From Volvox africanus (Eukaryota; Chlorophyta; Chlorophyceae; Chlamydomonadales; Volvocaceae): a DNA stretch of 64,000 bases. Numbering within the stretch: position 1 is the stretch's first letter; every line of letters begins with the position of its first letter. The stretch spans positions 1,984,001-2,048,000 of the forward strand of contig BSDZ01000021.1 of NCBI GenBank assembly GCA_030268105.1, given 5' to 3'. A model generated the notes under the pieces. That model was not told the origin of the DNA and searched no databases. It was given only the letters and a program-made list of their open reading frames with translations. A program made the position numbers and the translations under genes. Shown piece by piece: positions 1 through 10,677 of the stretch.

Positions 1-919
1 GATTGTCATTGCCGGCGGCAGCGATGCAGCTTCCCCAACCTAGAGAGTATGGCACGCACGAATGCACGACCAGTTGCGAGCTGGTGGGTGTACCGCCTTC
101 CTCTGCTGGAAAGTTGAACTTCCAAATAGCGCCATCCATGTGCCCTGAGATGACGTTCTGACCGTTAAGGCTGGACGCTAGAGCAACCACGTAAGAGTTC
201 TCTGGGTGAGCGTAGCAGGTATAGGACTTGTTCTTTCCTAGCATACCCAGGCGAACCTTCCCATCCGCTAGGCCGAACACGACCTCGTTGGGCCTATCTT
301 TAGGCCATACCAAGCTGGTCACCGCGCAGGCCTGTGGAAACTTGTTACAAATGCTCTTCTTGTCTGCACCCGTGTCTGGGTCTACAAGCCTGGGGTGGGA
401 CGAGTTGGGGTTCGGGTAGGAGCAAGGGCGTAGCGTGCTGACATGCACATGTGGACGCAGCACCACTCAGCATTTCACCCAGCGAAAAGTAACTTAGCAG
501 GTGCGGATCTAGGCATTTGTGCTTTCATGACGCTATTTTCATGCCAATCGCCTGTATTTACCTGTACACAAACACGATGTTATCGCTTTGCGCAATCGCG
601 AGCTTGGTAGAATCTGGCGAAAATGCCATAGCCCGAACAATATATGTGTTCGGATTGCTGGCTTCCGCTGGCTTAGTCTTGAACTTGTCCCGCTTTTCCC
701 CATTTTCGTCGAATAGGTATACTACCTTGTCCGTGGACACCGCTGCTAATCGAGAGCTGTAAATACGAAAAGAGAAAAATACTTAGGCCGATGCTCTGCC
801 GTTTTATCAGAACCTTGGAAGCTCAAAGACACGCACTTGTTTGGAGCCCAGGTCAACGACGTAATCTTCTGATATGTTTCTGCCGGTGGCAGAATAGACT
901 TAAAGTAGCGAAGCTGCAT
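1..919 (-). CDS. IFT172: IFT172, intraflagellar transport complex B protein, N-terminal part
   Basis: N-terminal WD40 propeller of IFT172, a large peripheral IFT-B subunit needed for ciliary assembly and tip turnaround. Three exons can be read on the minus strand: 837-919 (starts MQLRYFKSILPP), 562-756 and 1-389, with the gene running off the left edge. The phases fit: ..AAC AA|C TCT.. across intron 1 and ..TAC AG|G CTT.. across intron 2. About 222 residues are visible. They include the exon-2 stretch STDKVVYLFDENGEKRDKF and exon-3 stretches such as NVISGHMDGAIWKFNF, which match my memory of Chlamydomonas IFT172 closely. The start is the first ATG, and the following residues look like the known N-terminus. 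The gene is divergent from the ODA3-like gene, with about 450 bp between start codons. Exons 1-2 have good G/GT donors and CAG acceptors. The remaining ~1,500 residues lie outside the window. Confidence 0.93.
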
Positions 920-1365
920 GTTTCCAACCTTGAGCCTTAGGTTACTTGCAAGTCATGGGACGCGAAGGCTAGCGGAAGCACACCACTGGATCAACCCCTG
1001 CCTAATGCAAAAATTACAAAGTAACGACAATATAGCTTGAGTTTGTAAGTAATCATATGTTTGCTGCTGGCCGTTTGGGCATCCTGTTTCCGGGCAGCGT
1101 GTGCCGTACACGGAGGTCCTTTGAGAGCACGAGCAGCCCTTTGCTGGTAAGCTATCAAATTACCCAATACATATGTATTACGCCAATATCCAATGCTAAA
1201 TTCCTGAAGCTTTACGACTGTCAACCAATTTGCAGTTCACGCGCCCACATACTGGCTCCGCCACAGATGCAGGAAAAGACTATCTTTATATTTTAAAACT
1301 TGTAAGTAGCTTATCATTGAAGCTCCTTTCTTTGAGCAAGGGCGGGGTGCCATATTAGCGGAGCC
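920..1365. promoter_or_regulatory. Shared divergent promoter region, IFT172 / ODA3-like
   Basis: This interval separates the two opposite start codons (ATG at 919 minus, ATG at 1366 plus). Both neighbours encode ciliary proteins that in Chlamydomonas are induced together after deflagellation, so a bidirectional or co-regulated promoter is plausible. I see no clear TATA box. Several short ORFs here have no recognisable content. The regulatory role is inferred from gene arrangement only. Confidence 0.45.
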
Positions 1366-4300
1366 ATGGCAACAAAGACGACCCTGAAGCTCCCGCGGTT
1401 ACGGACGAAGGAGGAGCTGCTCAAGGTGCGTCTTATGATTATTAAGTGGTATAGCGGATTCGTAGCGGAAGTGGGATGTAAAGGTGGTTGTCATCGATGC
1501 CCTTATAGACATCGCCGGAGCTCTGTAAGCTCCTGGGCGAGGACAGCGACGATGGACGCAGCATGTCACCATTCACAGCGCCACCTCCTGCGGTTACGAC
1601 GACAAAGCCTCCATCACGCGGCCTTCCCGCTGTACCGGCGAAGACGACAAAGGCGCCGGGTATGGACACGCCCCGCGGACTTGGCGAAGAAGAGTTAACT
1701 GAGGAGGAATTATTAAGACTGGAACTTGAAAAAATAAAAAATGAGCGTCAGGTTTTGCTGGACTCAATCAAGCTTGTCAAGGCGCAAGCAGGTAGGCTCA
1801 CATGCTCAGCACTCGGCGCTGTTTGCGCGCAGGGGACGCACATAACGAACATTTCCTCACTCTCTCAGGTACTGCCGGCGGTGAAGCGCAGCAAAGTGAC
1901 ATAAAAACGCTTCGAAGAGAGCTAGAACTGAAGAAAGCGAAGCTCAACGAGCTGCGCGAGGAGGTTCGCCGCAAAGAGTCAATGTTCAACAAAAACCGCG
2001 ACACAAATACAGATTGCGTACGCCTCACGCCAGGCGAACTTAGCGAGGAGCAGGCGTACATCCAGCAGCTGCAAGACGAGATGAAACACATTGACGAGGA
2101 GCTGGTGGAAGCGGAGGCTAAGAATCGCTTGTACTACCTGTTGGGAGAGCGGACTCGGTGAGTAACCCCAGTTACTTAATGGGGGCCGGGTAAATACACA
2201 AATCCCACCGGGTCTATGCAAAGAAAGGAGGAATGGGCATGGTGTGTTCGCGGGTCGGGTTGCAGAATTTCAAGTTCGGAGTTTCTTGTGTTTATCGACT
2301 GGGCCACCTTTGCCCATCCCATATCCTTGCCTAAGGAGTTACAGACCCTACCAGTTGCGTTACCGTGCACTGGTCATTGAATCCAACCTCGCTCGTTTCC
2401 TCGGCAATTTTATCACAATACCCGAAGAACTCAGCTTTAAGTTTCCTAAACCCGTCCTACCCTCAGCCGTGAACACTTAGCCATGGACATGAAGGTCCGT
2501 GCTGCTCAGCAGCTAAAGAAGGACTCTGCGGACGACCTGTATACGCTTACGGCGCACTTCAACGAGACGCGGGCCTCGAAGGAGCAAGCAGAGCGGGAGC
2601 TGGCTCGTATGAAACGCATGCTAGAGGAGACACGCATGGACTGGCAGAAGAAGCTCAGGGAGCGGAGGCGCGAGGTAGGGTAGCGGGGGCAATCGAGGCC
2701 CCAAAGATGGGCGGAGTGGGCAGGCGGGGCGAAGTGGAACGGGGCAGGACTTGGGGATGGCGGCATGCGCGTGTGAGGAGATCCAGGAAGAAAGCATGCG
2801 AGGATTCGATGCTGCTGGGTGGGAGGAAGCTGGGGCTTGGTGGGAGTGGAATACGGCAACATCAGGATGGGATGGGCTCTCCAAAAAGGCTGCAGAGCAT
2901 GGGTTGAACTCGAGTCTTGATGGATGTACATTATTCGGACCATTGGGAGTCAATGCACCAGGACGCAATACGTGGCCTTACCTTCAGAGACACATGAACG
3001 CAGTATCCTGGTTATACCTTTGATGTGTGGCATGGTGCGGCTTGTAGTCCCCCAAGAAGCATATACGAATGTGATGGCTTCCGATGTAGCTTCAGCCCGC
3101 CATCTTTACGATTGTGAGGTCAAACCCAACCCTCGAGATGTGAATGGATTATACCCGTAGTTCCGCTTTCAATCGCCTTTCTAGCCTCCTTTCACACACA
3201 CGCCATGCGACCGCTATCATATTCCTTCCAGGTCCGCGAGCTGAAGAAACGGCAACAAAAGCAGCTCGAGCGCGAGCGCAAGATGCGCGAAAAGCAGCTT
3301 GAGCGCGAGCGGCAGGAACGGGAGCTACAGTCCAAGCTTAAGATGGAGCAGGATGCGTATGAGATGCGCGTGGCGGCCTTGGCCCCCAAGGTGGAAGCAA
3401 TGGAGCATAGTTGGAACCGCATCCGGACCATCAGCGGGGCTGATACGCCCGAAGAGGTGTTGGCATACTGGGACGGTGCGTGGGAACGGTTATTGGCCAG
3501 GCGTGGGTGGGATTTAACGGACGTAGAACCTATTCAACGGCTGCAGCTGCAGCTGCAGGTGGCTTGATATGGGGTTGGGAGAGGTTGCGCGGGCCAGCTT
3601 CCTCAAATTGATCCTGTACCCTACATGCAAGGTGGCGCAATCTTGGAAGCATTTAAGGATGGATTAGGATGAAACTGAATACAGTGGCAAATGCATGTGG
3701 TGCGTGAGGAAGGGTGTTAGCATTGGGGGGGATTACAGCACATCCCCAGTAGGACAGCTGCAGGTGCGCAACTGCTTACGTGATCCGTTATCGTCTTGAG
3801 TAGGTCAAGGAGCGACACCGATCCTGGACGGATACGGCGCGGTCATATCCCCTTGTGTGCTTCACACGACGTCCGTAAACGGTTGTCTGTTCATCGTCCG
3901 ATTGTCTTCATCTATACGACCACTCACCTCACTGGTGCAGGTCTCAAGGCGAAGGAGGAGCAGATGCGACAGTTGGTTGCACTCGCTGAGCAGCGTGAAG
4001 CAGCCGCGAAAGCCGAGATTGGAGCCCTCTTGGGCAACCGGTCAGGCATGTACGAGAAAGATTCGGCGGTCGCGCCCGACGTCGGTGCTGGCAGTGCGGA
4101 GCGTGCCAGCCTTATCGGTGAGGTAGAGCGCAACATGGAGTCCGCAAAGGCCAAGTTTAACAAACTGCGCTCGGTCTGCATTGGCGCGGAGCAGGGGCTG
4201 CGAAGCCTGCTCGAGCGCCTTATGATTGCACTGGAGGAGATCCATCCCGATCAGCTGCGCGCCTCGCACCTGAAGGGCGCTGGGAATGACGGCAAGGGTG

Positions 4301-6099
4301 GCGCATATCGTGGCAAAGGTGGCGCCACCGGGGGCGCCACAGGCCCGGGAGGCGGTGGTGGTGGTGCTGCTGCTGGCACCGGCGGCCGCAGACAGTCATC
4401 GGTTCATACACCTGACCGCAAGATCCGTGCCCCCGGCTCCCGCAGCGGCTCCCCGCCGGTGCCACCCCACTCTACGGGTGAGCTGGGAGCCGTGAAGCCG
4501 TCATCTCCGCTGCATACGCTCGGGGCAGGCGACACGTCAGAACCCATTCCAGAGGGGGCTGCAGATGAGCTGGGCGATCCGGAGCTAAGCTCGCCACTGG
4601 GGGTGGAGGGCAACACCATTGATGACGAACACTTCTTTCCGGAACTGCCCGACCTCCTGGGCAATGTCACGGACCGACTCAATCGCGTGCTGGTGCTTGG
4701 GGCAGAGCTGGACGCTGTGGATGCGAACGCGGGTGAGTGTGAGGTATGAGGGACAGGTGGACGCGACCAAGGCGTACCATACCCAGGGAGATTTTGTATA
4801 TTATTTATGGACACTACCGAACGGTGCAAAGAAGACGGGAGAAGGAGTCGGGACTGCAGGACTCTCGGCGGTAGGTCGGACAAGCGGGGCAGAGGACACG
4901 ATGGACATGGAACTTGATAGTGGTAGTTAGGTTGGATAGTGAGGGAGTAACCATAAGCCATCTGAGTTATCAGAGGGTCCCGATAAAATGAGCAAGGCTG
5001 CGAAGTGCTAAGGGCCGAGCGGTCGCCGAGATGTCTCACGGAGCCCAACCTTGGGCACTCAAAAATCATTTGGTCATATTAGCGGTTCGTTTGTAGAGGT
5101 AAGTAATCCAAGTTTTAATTTAGAAAACTTAAGTGATGACTTATTAAAAATCCATGAGACGATTAGTATAATAGCGGAAGGTTTAGGACAGAGTTGCAGA
5201 AAACAACGGATGCCATGTAGTATGTGAGGCAGACGCATGCCTGGGCCTGATTCCGTCGACCTGAACCTGCATAGCCAGGCAGTGATGCCCCTCAATTCGT
5301 GCCGCCGCCCTGGTCGCACTGCAACGCACTCGTGGGCCCCCGCAGAGGACGAGGGCCTGCTTGTTCCTGCTACGATAACCCCCGTTACTGCCGAGGGCAC
5401 CGAAGCGCCACCATCGCCGTCACGCGGCACAGAGGGGCTCAGCGAAAGCGAGCGCACACTGGTCAAGGGCATGAACCGCCGGACATGGACAGGCGCCCCG
5501 CTTCTCGAGACGATTGCAGCCAATCCTCTGGAAGCGGCGCCGCCCACTAACATCAAGCGAAAGAAGGGCAAGAAGAAGGAGCAGCAGGTGCAGCCCGACC
5601 TCAACCGCATCCTTGGCTACACAGGGAGCGACGTTGAGGAAGAGGAGGAGGTAAGCAGGGGGGGGTAACGGAGACAGCGGCATGCGCCTGTCACGATGCA
5701 TCGAAAAACAGCTTTGGGCGGCTGCCATGTAGTTACCTTCCTTGATGTAAAATACGTCAGTTAAATGCACTTTTGTATTGGCAGGACCCAGGCTCCAAAT
5801 CCTGACCAGCCTGGATAATACCTTCCCGTGTGCGCTCGCTCTCATAGGGAGAAATAGGAATAGAAGTTACAAAATATGTGTCAGCGCAATTATTACTTGA
5901 AGACCTGATAGTCAATCCGAGGTATACCTCAACCACGTCTTCACCACCTTCCATGCCACAAACACAGTCCGAGAGCGAGGAGGAGACAGAGGAGGAAGCC
6001 AACAAAGATGATAGCGTGGTGGACCGGGACTACATTAAGCTGAGGGCCCTGAAGATGAGCCAGCGGCTAGCCAACCAGCAGCGGGCCATCAAGGTGTAG
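1366..6099 (+). CDS. ODA3: Outer dynein arm docking complex coiled-coil protein, probable ODA3/DCC1
   Basis: Eight exons: 1366-1425, 1530-1791, 1869-2157, 2467-2674, 3232-3475, 3941-4732, 5229-5650 and 5968-6099. All phases agree and give about 802 residues. The protein is charged coiled coil over most of its length (for example [19 protein letters not shown]). Around residue 430 a Gly/Ala/Ser-rich linker begins, followed by an acidic/basic tail ending [14 protein letters not shown]. The docking complex anchors outer dynein arms on doublet microtubules; DC1 (ODA3, about 750 residues in Chlamydomonas) is its largest subunit. Identity rests on this coiled-coil build plus, from memory, ODA3 lying next to IFT172 on Chlamydomonas chromosome 17. 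Alternatives are ODA5 or ODA10/CCDC151-type proteins. The exon-7 acceptor (GAG|GC at 5229) is the least certain junction. Confidence 0.7.
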
Positions 6100-6603
6100 G
6101 CCCAGGATCCTCTGTGACTGGGAATGTGGCGATCGGCTCGTATGTTGTCTAATAAGGGATGCAGGACAGCAGCCTGGTCATCGTGGGTGCCAATGACCAT
6201 CGCGATGGGTGAGAGGGGCATTGGGGCTGTGGGAAGCGATGACGGCCACACAGGCTTTCTCGGCATTTGGACCACGGATGGTGATGGTGCTGTTGGGGGG
6301 TTGCAATGACGTGAAAGGTGGGGTCTCCAGAGAGCATAGCATGCATTTCCCTGCCCTCCTGTTGAATGAAGCAGACGGGCGGAAACACCATGTGCGCAGG
6401 CTGAAAGACTCTGTGTATGTGCTCGGGCAGGTCCGCGTATTTAGAATCCGAGGGTATGGGAGAAAGTTATGGGATAAACAATCCAATCGCGTGCTAAGAG
6501 GAGCTTGCTGCGGCCTCTGCCTCTGGATCCGCCAGTATTGCCCATTGCACGTCTTGCTTTTGTAGCCTTCATTAGTTCCTGAAGAAGGCACCGAGCGCCT
6601 TGC

Positions 6604-6608
6604 TGTAA
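6604..6608 (+). terminator. TGTAA polyadenylation signal of the ODA3-like gene
   Basis: TGTAA is the usual poly(A) signal of volvocine algae. This copy lies about 505 bp after the stop at 6099. Another TGTAA lies near 6646, so the true 3' end is between 6.6 and 6.7 kb. Confidence 0.4.
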
Positions 6609-6699
6609 ACTTTATGTAGTTTGTGAGTACCCTGAATGGTTTCGACATGTAAAGCACGATATATCAGAGGTGGGGCGGCGAGGGGCCGATGCCATCGGC

Positions 6700-8146
6700 A
6701 CCTATGAAGTGAGGCCGAGCCTGTCCACCTTGTGCGCCATGGTCTGTTCGTCGGTCCTCACATGCCATATCTCACGAGCGCGCCGCATGTGCATACGATT
6801 TGTTTCAGAGAGGTGTCAGGTAGTGCCTCCATTTTAACAGTTGCTGCTGCTGTGCAAAGGCCCGGCGCGCTTTCTAGTGTGATCGGGTGTTGACTTCCGT
6901 TATGCTGCGGAAAGTGAAAACTGGCGACACACGGGAACGCAACCATGTAAAATTTCATGTCCAGACCTGGTTAACGTGGCAATATATGCTAGGGGGGCTG
7001 AAAACACCGTCTAGCCTGGTGCAGGGTTCCCAAGTCCCTTCGACCAGCACTACTGAAATTTCCGAGCTTGCAATCACGGAGGCAGTGGAGGAGAATAAAG
7101 AAAGGCGTCAGTAAACCAGATCCGCTGGGTAGTGATTACGATATGGGTGCACCACGCCGCGGCAGGGCAGATCCCCGGTTCCCATGATCTTTAAGCCATT
7201 GGCTTGCTTGGAATCCGGTTAAGAGGTTAAATACAACGAACAATTAATCGACGCCTTTAATAACAATCGTGCACTACTGCAGGCACATCCCTCCTTCCCT
7301 CCACATGCCGCCTCCCAATTACGGAGTCTGAATCGTGCATGCCCCATGGACGGCAGCCAGTAGCAACGCAAGGTAGAGAAGTCGTTGCTATTGATGCCAT
7401 TGTTAATTAATAACTCGCACATTTGTACAATCATACACGTGAACGTCATAAATGACTAAACTTGCTGGAAGTGCTCCCCCGACATATCGACTAGCACGGA
7501 GCAATAATGAGGGTTTGCACATGTCTTCCAACCATTTATCCTCAATCATAGGTAATCATCGAATAACTATGTATACAAGGGGGTCTACTTTATGTACGTT
7601 ATCGCCAGGTCGTTTTGTAGGTGAAAGGGCTTAGTACCTTCCAGGCCACCTCTCGGGCTGAGTAGTGCGAGGACCCGGGGCAGGACGAGGGTGTGAGAGG
7701 TGAGCCAGCAGAGTACAACCTGGGAAGCAACAACCAAGCATAACCCACGAACTGAGTCTATGCGAGCAGCCCCAGACTCGCAGCATAATACAACTTCCTA
7801 CAACCTCTAATGTAACTAATTATCTTCCCTTATGCCTCGCGCAAAGGCATATACGCTCTATCCGAAGGCAAAACCACAACAAAAGGGCTAAACAACATCC
7901 TTAACCCATTCATCACCTATTCTGCGCCGCCTTCTTCGCACCTCCATGCGCATGGAACGACAACAATTCTTGTCGAGAGCACACCCTACGACCCAAATGC
8001 AAGATTCAAAAGCACACCGATGCCGTAAAACAACCTCATGGCCATCAGGGCACTGCTACTCTGGCTCCGACTTGTTACTATGTAGGATTTCGCCATATCC
8101 CCGGTATTCCTGCTGCTGCTCCCATTGCCATCCCTTCTCGCGTCCC
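6700..8146. other. Intergenic stretch, no gene seen
   Basis: Only short unlinked ORFs occur on either strand, with no recognisable protein and no consistent exon chain. The right end (about 7.8-8.1 kb) probably holds the 3' UTR of the minus-strand gene ending at 8147. Confidence 0.5.
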
Positions 8147-10498
8147 TTAACACCCGACCTGCTCCCTTGTTAGCGGCCGGCTCCAGCGCCGCACCGCATT
8201 TACATGCCGTAGCGTGTCTCCCGGGCCCCACCCCACATGCGCCAGGCCCCGGGCGCCCCAGCGTCGCAGCAGCAGCCAGTGGCAGAAGCTCGGTGAGTGG
8301 TAGCTCTCGCGATCGCGGCCAGTGCGCAGCAGCGCCGCACTTGTGAGGTGCGCTGCAATGCCGGCGTGTGTAGGGTCTGCGAGGAAGTCCACCAGGTCCC
8401 CAACGTGTCGCGCGTCAAAGCGCACGCGACCCTCGCACACGAGCCGCAGCGGGTGCAGTGTTCGCTCCGAGTCGTGGCTGTAGCCCGGCCCTACCACGAC
8501 CTCGTACGTACGCCAGCCGCCGGTCCCACGGCACCGCGTTTCACACAGTTCAAAGCCCAACCGCACGCCCTCATCAATCACCATTAGCGGCTGAAGAGGC
8601 CGACTGGAACTAGCCAAGCGGTCCCAGGCTTCCCACGTCGCATCGTCCATAGGCCCAAGACCCAGGTCCGGCAGTTCGTACACCTCCGCCGCGCCGTACG
8701 GCTCGGGTTGCCGCACGCAAATAAGGACAGGCGTTCCCTTAAGGCCGAGGAGAGCGCCCCGCCGTTGATTAGACACCGTGCCAAAACCGCAGCCTGCCTC
8801 TGCTGCTCCCCCTTCGTTCGCACCACACACGTGGTGCCAGAAGTCCTGCTTCTCTTCCGCTGTCCATGGTTCCTCCAGATTGCGAGCAGGCGGCAACTCA
8901 GCCTGACTTCCACCGCTGCTGTTGCTTCGGCGGGAGCGCGTTCGGGGACCCGGGACCCATTGGGGACGCGTTTGGTCCCATGCGCTCTGGCCGCTGCCCC
9001 GAGGCATTCGACCCAGTGCAGCCCCCTGAGCTAACTCGAACTCCGTGAACAAAGATACAAGCTTTGGCCGCCGACCGGGGCTGGTGCTGTTAGCACGACC
9101 GCTGTTGATGCCGTCTGTCAACAGTGAGAGGGCTTGTGCCCCAGCAGCACAGCTCTCGGCATCCAGCGGCTTCATGTCCTGCAGATCAGCCGGGTGGAGT
9201 GCCATCTCCCCAACGGGATCGCACCGGTGCCTTTCGCAGACGAAATCCCCAGATGCAACTTTCGTTGCAGCATCTAATGTGCGAACGGCAAGGCCATTGG
9301 AATCGGCCATAGAATGGGCTGCAGTCATAACCGCCAGATCGCTAGCGTCCACCGTTTTCCGTTTCCTTTGCCTGGACCGCCTCGCCCTTGGCTTGGCAGC
9401 TACCGCAAACGCCACTTCTTGTTCCTCCAGCAACGCGTCGTACTGATGCAAGAACTCTGCAAAGTCTAGATGACGACGAGTCAGCCTGCGCCGCTGCTGC
9501 TGTCCCTCATGTTGGGAACCGGTCCAATTCGCGACCGAAGGCACATGGGCCTGCTGCGGCGGCCCACCCAAGGATGGCTGACCAAGCCATGGACGTTGCG
9601 CGGCAGAGTGCCTCTCCCTGTTGCCGCATCCGCCACCTGCCTCTGTTCCGGCGCCATCCCTCGCCCAGCCCGTGGATTTCCCCAATGGGTGTAAGACCCC
9701 GGCATGGGGCGCTGCTGTCAAGCCATCTGATGCGTCTGGGGGACAGCATTCCAGCGCAGCCGGCTGGATTTGGCGGCTCCTTTCCGTATCAGGACCCCTA
9801 GAGATAGATGGATTGCCGATGGCTGCTGAAGGCCGCATGCTGAGGCGTCTGCTGTCCGCATGGGCCGGCCCTTCAAGAGCTGCTGTCCTCGTTGGCTTAA
9901 GGCGATCAGTGGCCATGTTCTGGGACACCAGCTCACCAGCAACGGCGTGGCAACCATTCATGCCACTATTACCATCCAAGGACTGATTGGGCAGACTCCG
10001 GGAGAAATTTCTTAGCCAAGCGCCGGGTTTGTCAGCACAGTGAAGGCTGGGAGGCTGTCCTGGAGAAATAGCGCCACCCCCCCGCCATGAGTCCAGCCCA
10101 TTCAATATTCTGACGGGAGTTTCAGACGACACAACGCTCCCGATGACAGATGCAGCAGTCGAGATGTCGCACGGCTGTCCACTTGCGTGCAGGTGTGCGT
10201 TTGCGACAGATCGACTTCCGCAATTTAGCTTTGTTTCCCATTGGTAATCCCACACGATTTCATCTGGAACTTTGTCTCTAATCGTAACTCCACCTTTTGT
10301 GTCGGCGATGAACGGCTCGTCAAAACTGTAATTCTCTCGGGTGCTGAACAGTTTATCCAGACCGCTTTGGCCAGTTCGGCGATTTCTATGACGACATGTT
10401 GTCGTAGGAGTAGCCCGCAGGGGGCCTGGACCGTGACGACCCGGTTGGTAAGGAAGGGCTCCAGCAGGCAGCCCTCCCAGCAGCGAGTTCCACAGCAT
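8147..10498 (-). CDS. Unknown protein, 783 residues, paralogue of the divergent neighbour
   Basis: One uninterrupted 2.35-kb reading frame, too long to be chance. I do not recognise the protein. Residues 1-330 are low complexity (Ser/Pro/Gly/Arg). A basic cluster at 371-382 (RARRSRQRKRKT) looks like a nuclear localisation signal, and RRRLTRR stands just before it. The C-terminal ~170 residues look folded. Within them, residues 700-765 (GDLVDFLADP ... HWLLLRRWGARGL) resemble residues 164-215 of the plus-strand gene at 10678-12270 (RDMVEFLAIP ... IHLLMAQRWGHEAL). Both genes also have a preceding strand-rich segment (YEVVVGPGY versus YRVELSGVR). The start is the first ATG at 10498; hidden in-frame introns in the N-terminal half cannot be excluded. 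No signal peptide or membrane segment is evident. Confidence 0.6.
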   Translation of the reverse strand: MLWNSLLGGLPAGALPYQPGRHGPGPLRATPTTTCRHRNRRTGQSGLDKLFSTRENYSFDEPFIADTKGGVTIRDKVPDEIVWDYQWETKLNCGSRSVANAHLHASGQPCDISTAASVIGSVVSSETPVRILNGLDSWRGGGAISPGQPPSLHCADKPGAWLRNFSRSLPNQSLDGNSGMNGCHAVAGELVSQNMATDRLKPTRTAALEGPAHADSRRLSMRPSAAIGNPSISRGPDTERSRQIQPAALECCPPDASDGLTAAPHAGVLHPLGKSTGWARDGAGTEAGGGCGNRERHSAAQRPWLGQPSLGGPPQQAHVPSVANWTGSQHEGQQQRRRLTRRHLDFAEFLHQYDALLEEQEVAFAVAAKPRARRSRQRKRKTVDASDLAVMTAAHSMADSNGLAVRTLDAATKVASGDFVCERHRCDPVGEMALHPADLQDMKPLDAESCAAGAQALSLLTDGINSGRANSTSPGRRPKLVSLFTEFELAQGAALGRMPRGSGQSAWDQTRPQWVPGPRTRSRRSNSSGGSQAELPPARNLEEPWTAEEKQDFWHHVCGANEGGAAEAGCGFGTVSNQRRGALLGLKGTPVLICVRQPEPYGAAEVYELPDLGLGPMDDATWEAWDRLASSSRPLQPLMVIDEGVRLGFELCETRCRGTGGWRTYEVVVGPGYSHDSERTLHPLRLVCEGRVRFDARHVGDLVDFLADPTHAGIAAHLTSAALLRTGRDRESYHSPSFCHWLLLRRWGARGLAHVGWGPGDTLRHVNAVRRWSRPLTREQVGC

Positions 10499-10677
10499 AA
10501 CCTAATGACCAATGGCGGTCTAATTGCATGTAATTAATGTCAACCCCACAAGTCGCTTTGGATACTTTAGGGCTATTGTTGTACAGCCTCCGGAGCTGCA
10601 AGATTCGCAAACCACATAAATTAAGTGCAGTGTGCTATCCTGTGATCTTCGGTATTGCCGCACACAATAGCTGTTCA
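10499..10677. promoter_or_regulatory. Short divergent intergenic region between two unknown paralogues
   Basis: Fewer than 200 bp separate the two chosen start codons, so any promoter elements must be compact or overlap the 5' UTRs. The plus-strand start is uncertain, so the true spacing may be larger. Confidence 0.3.
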
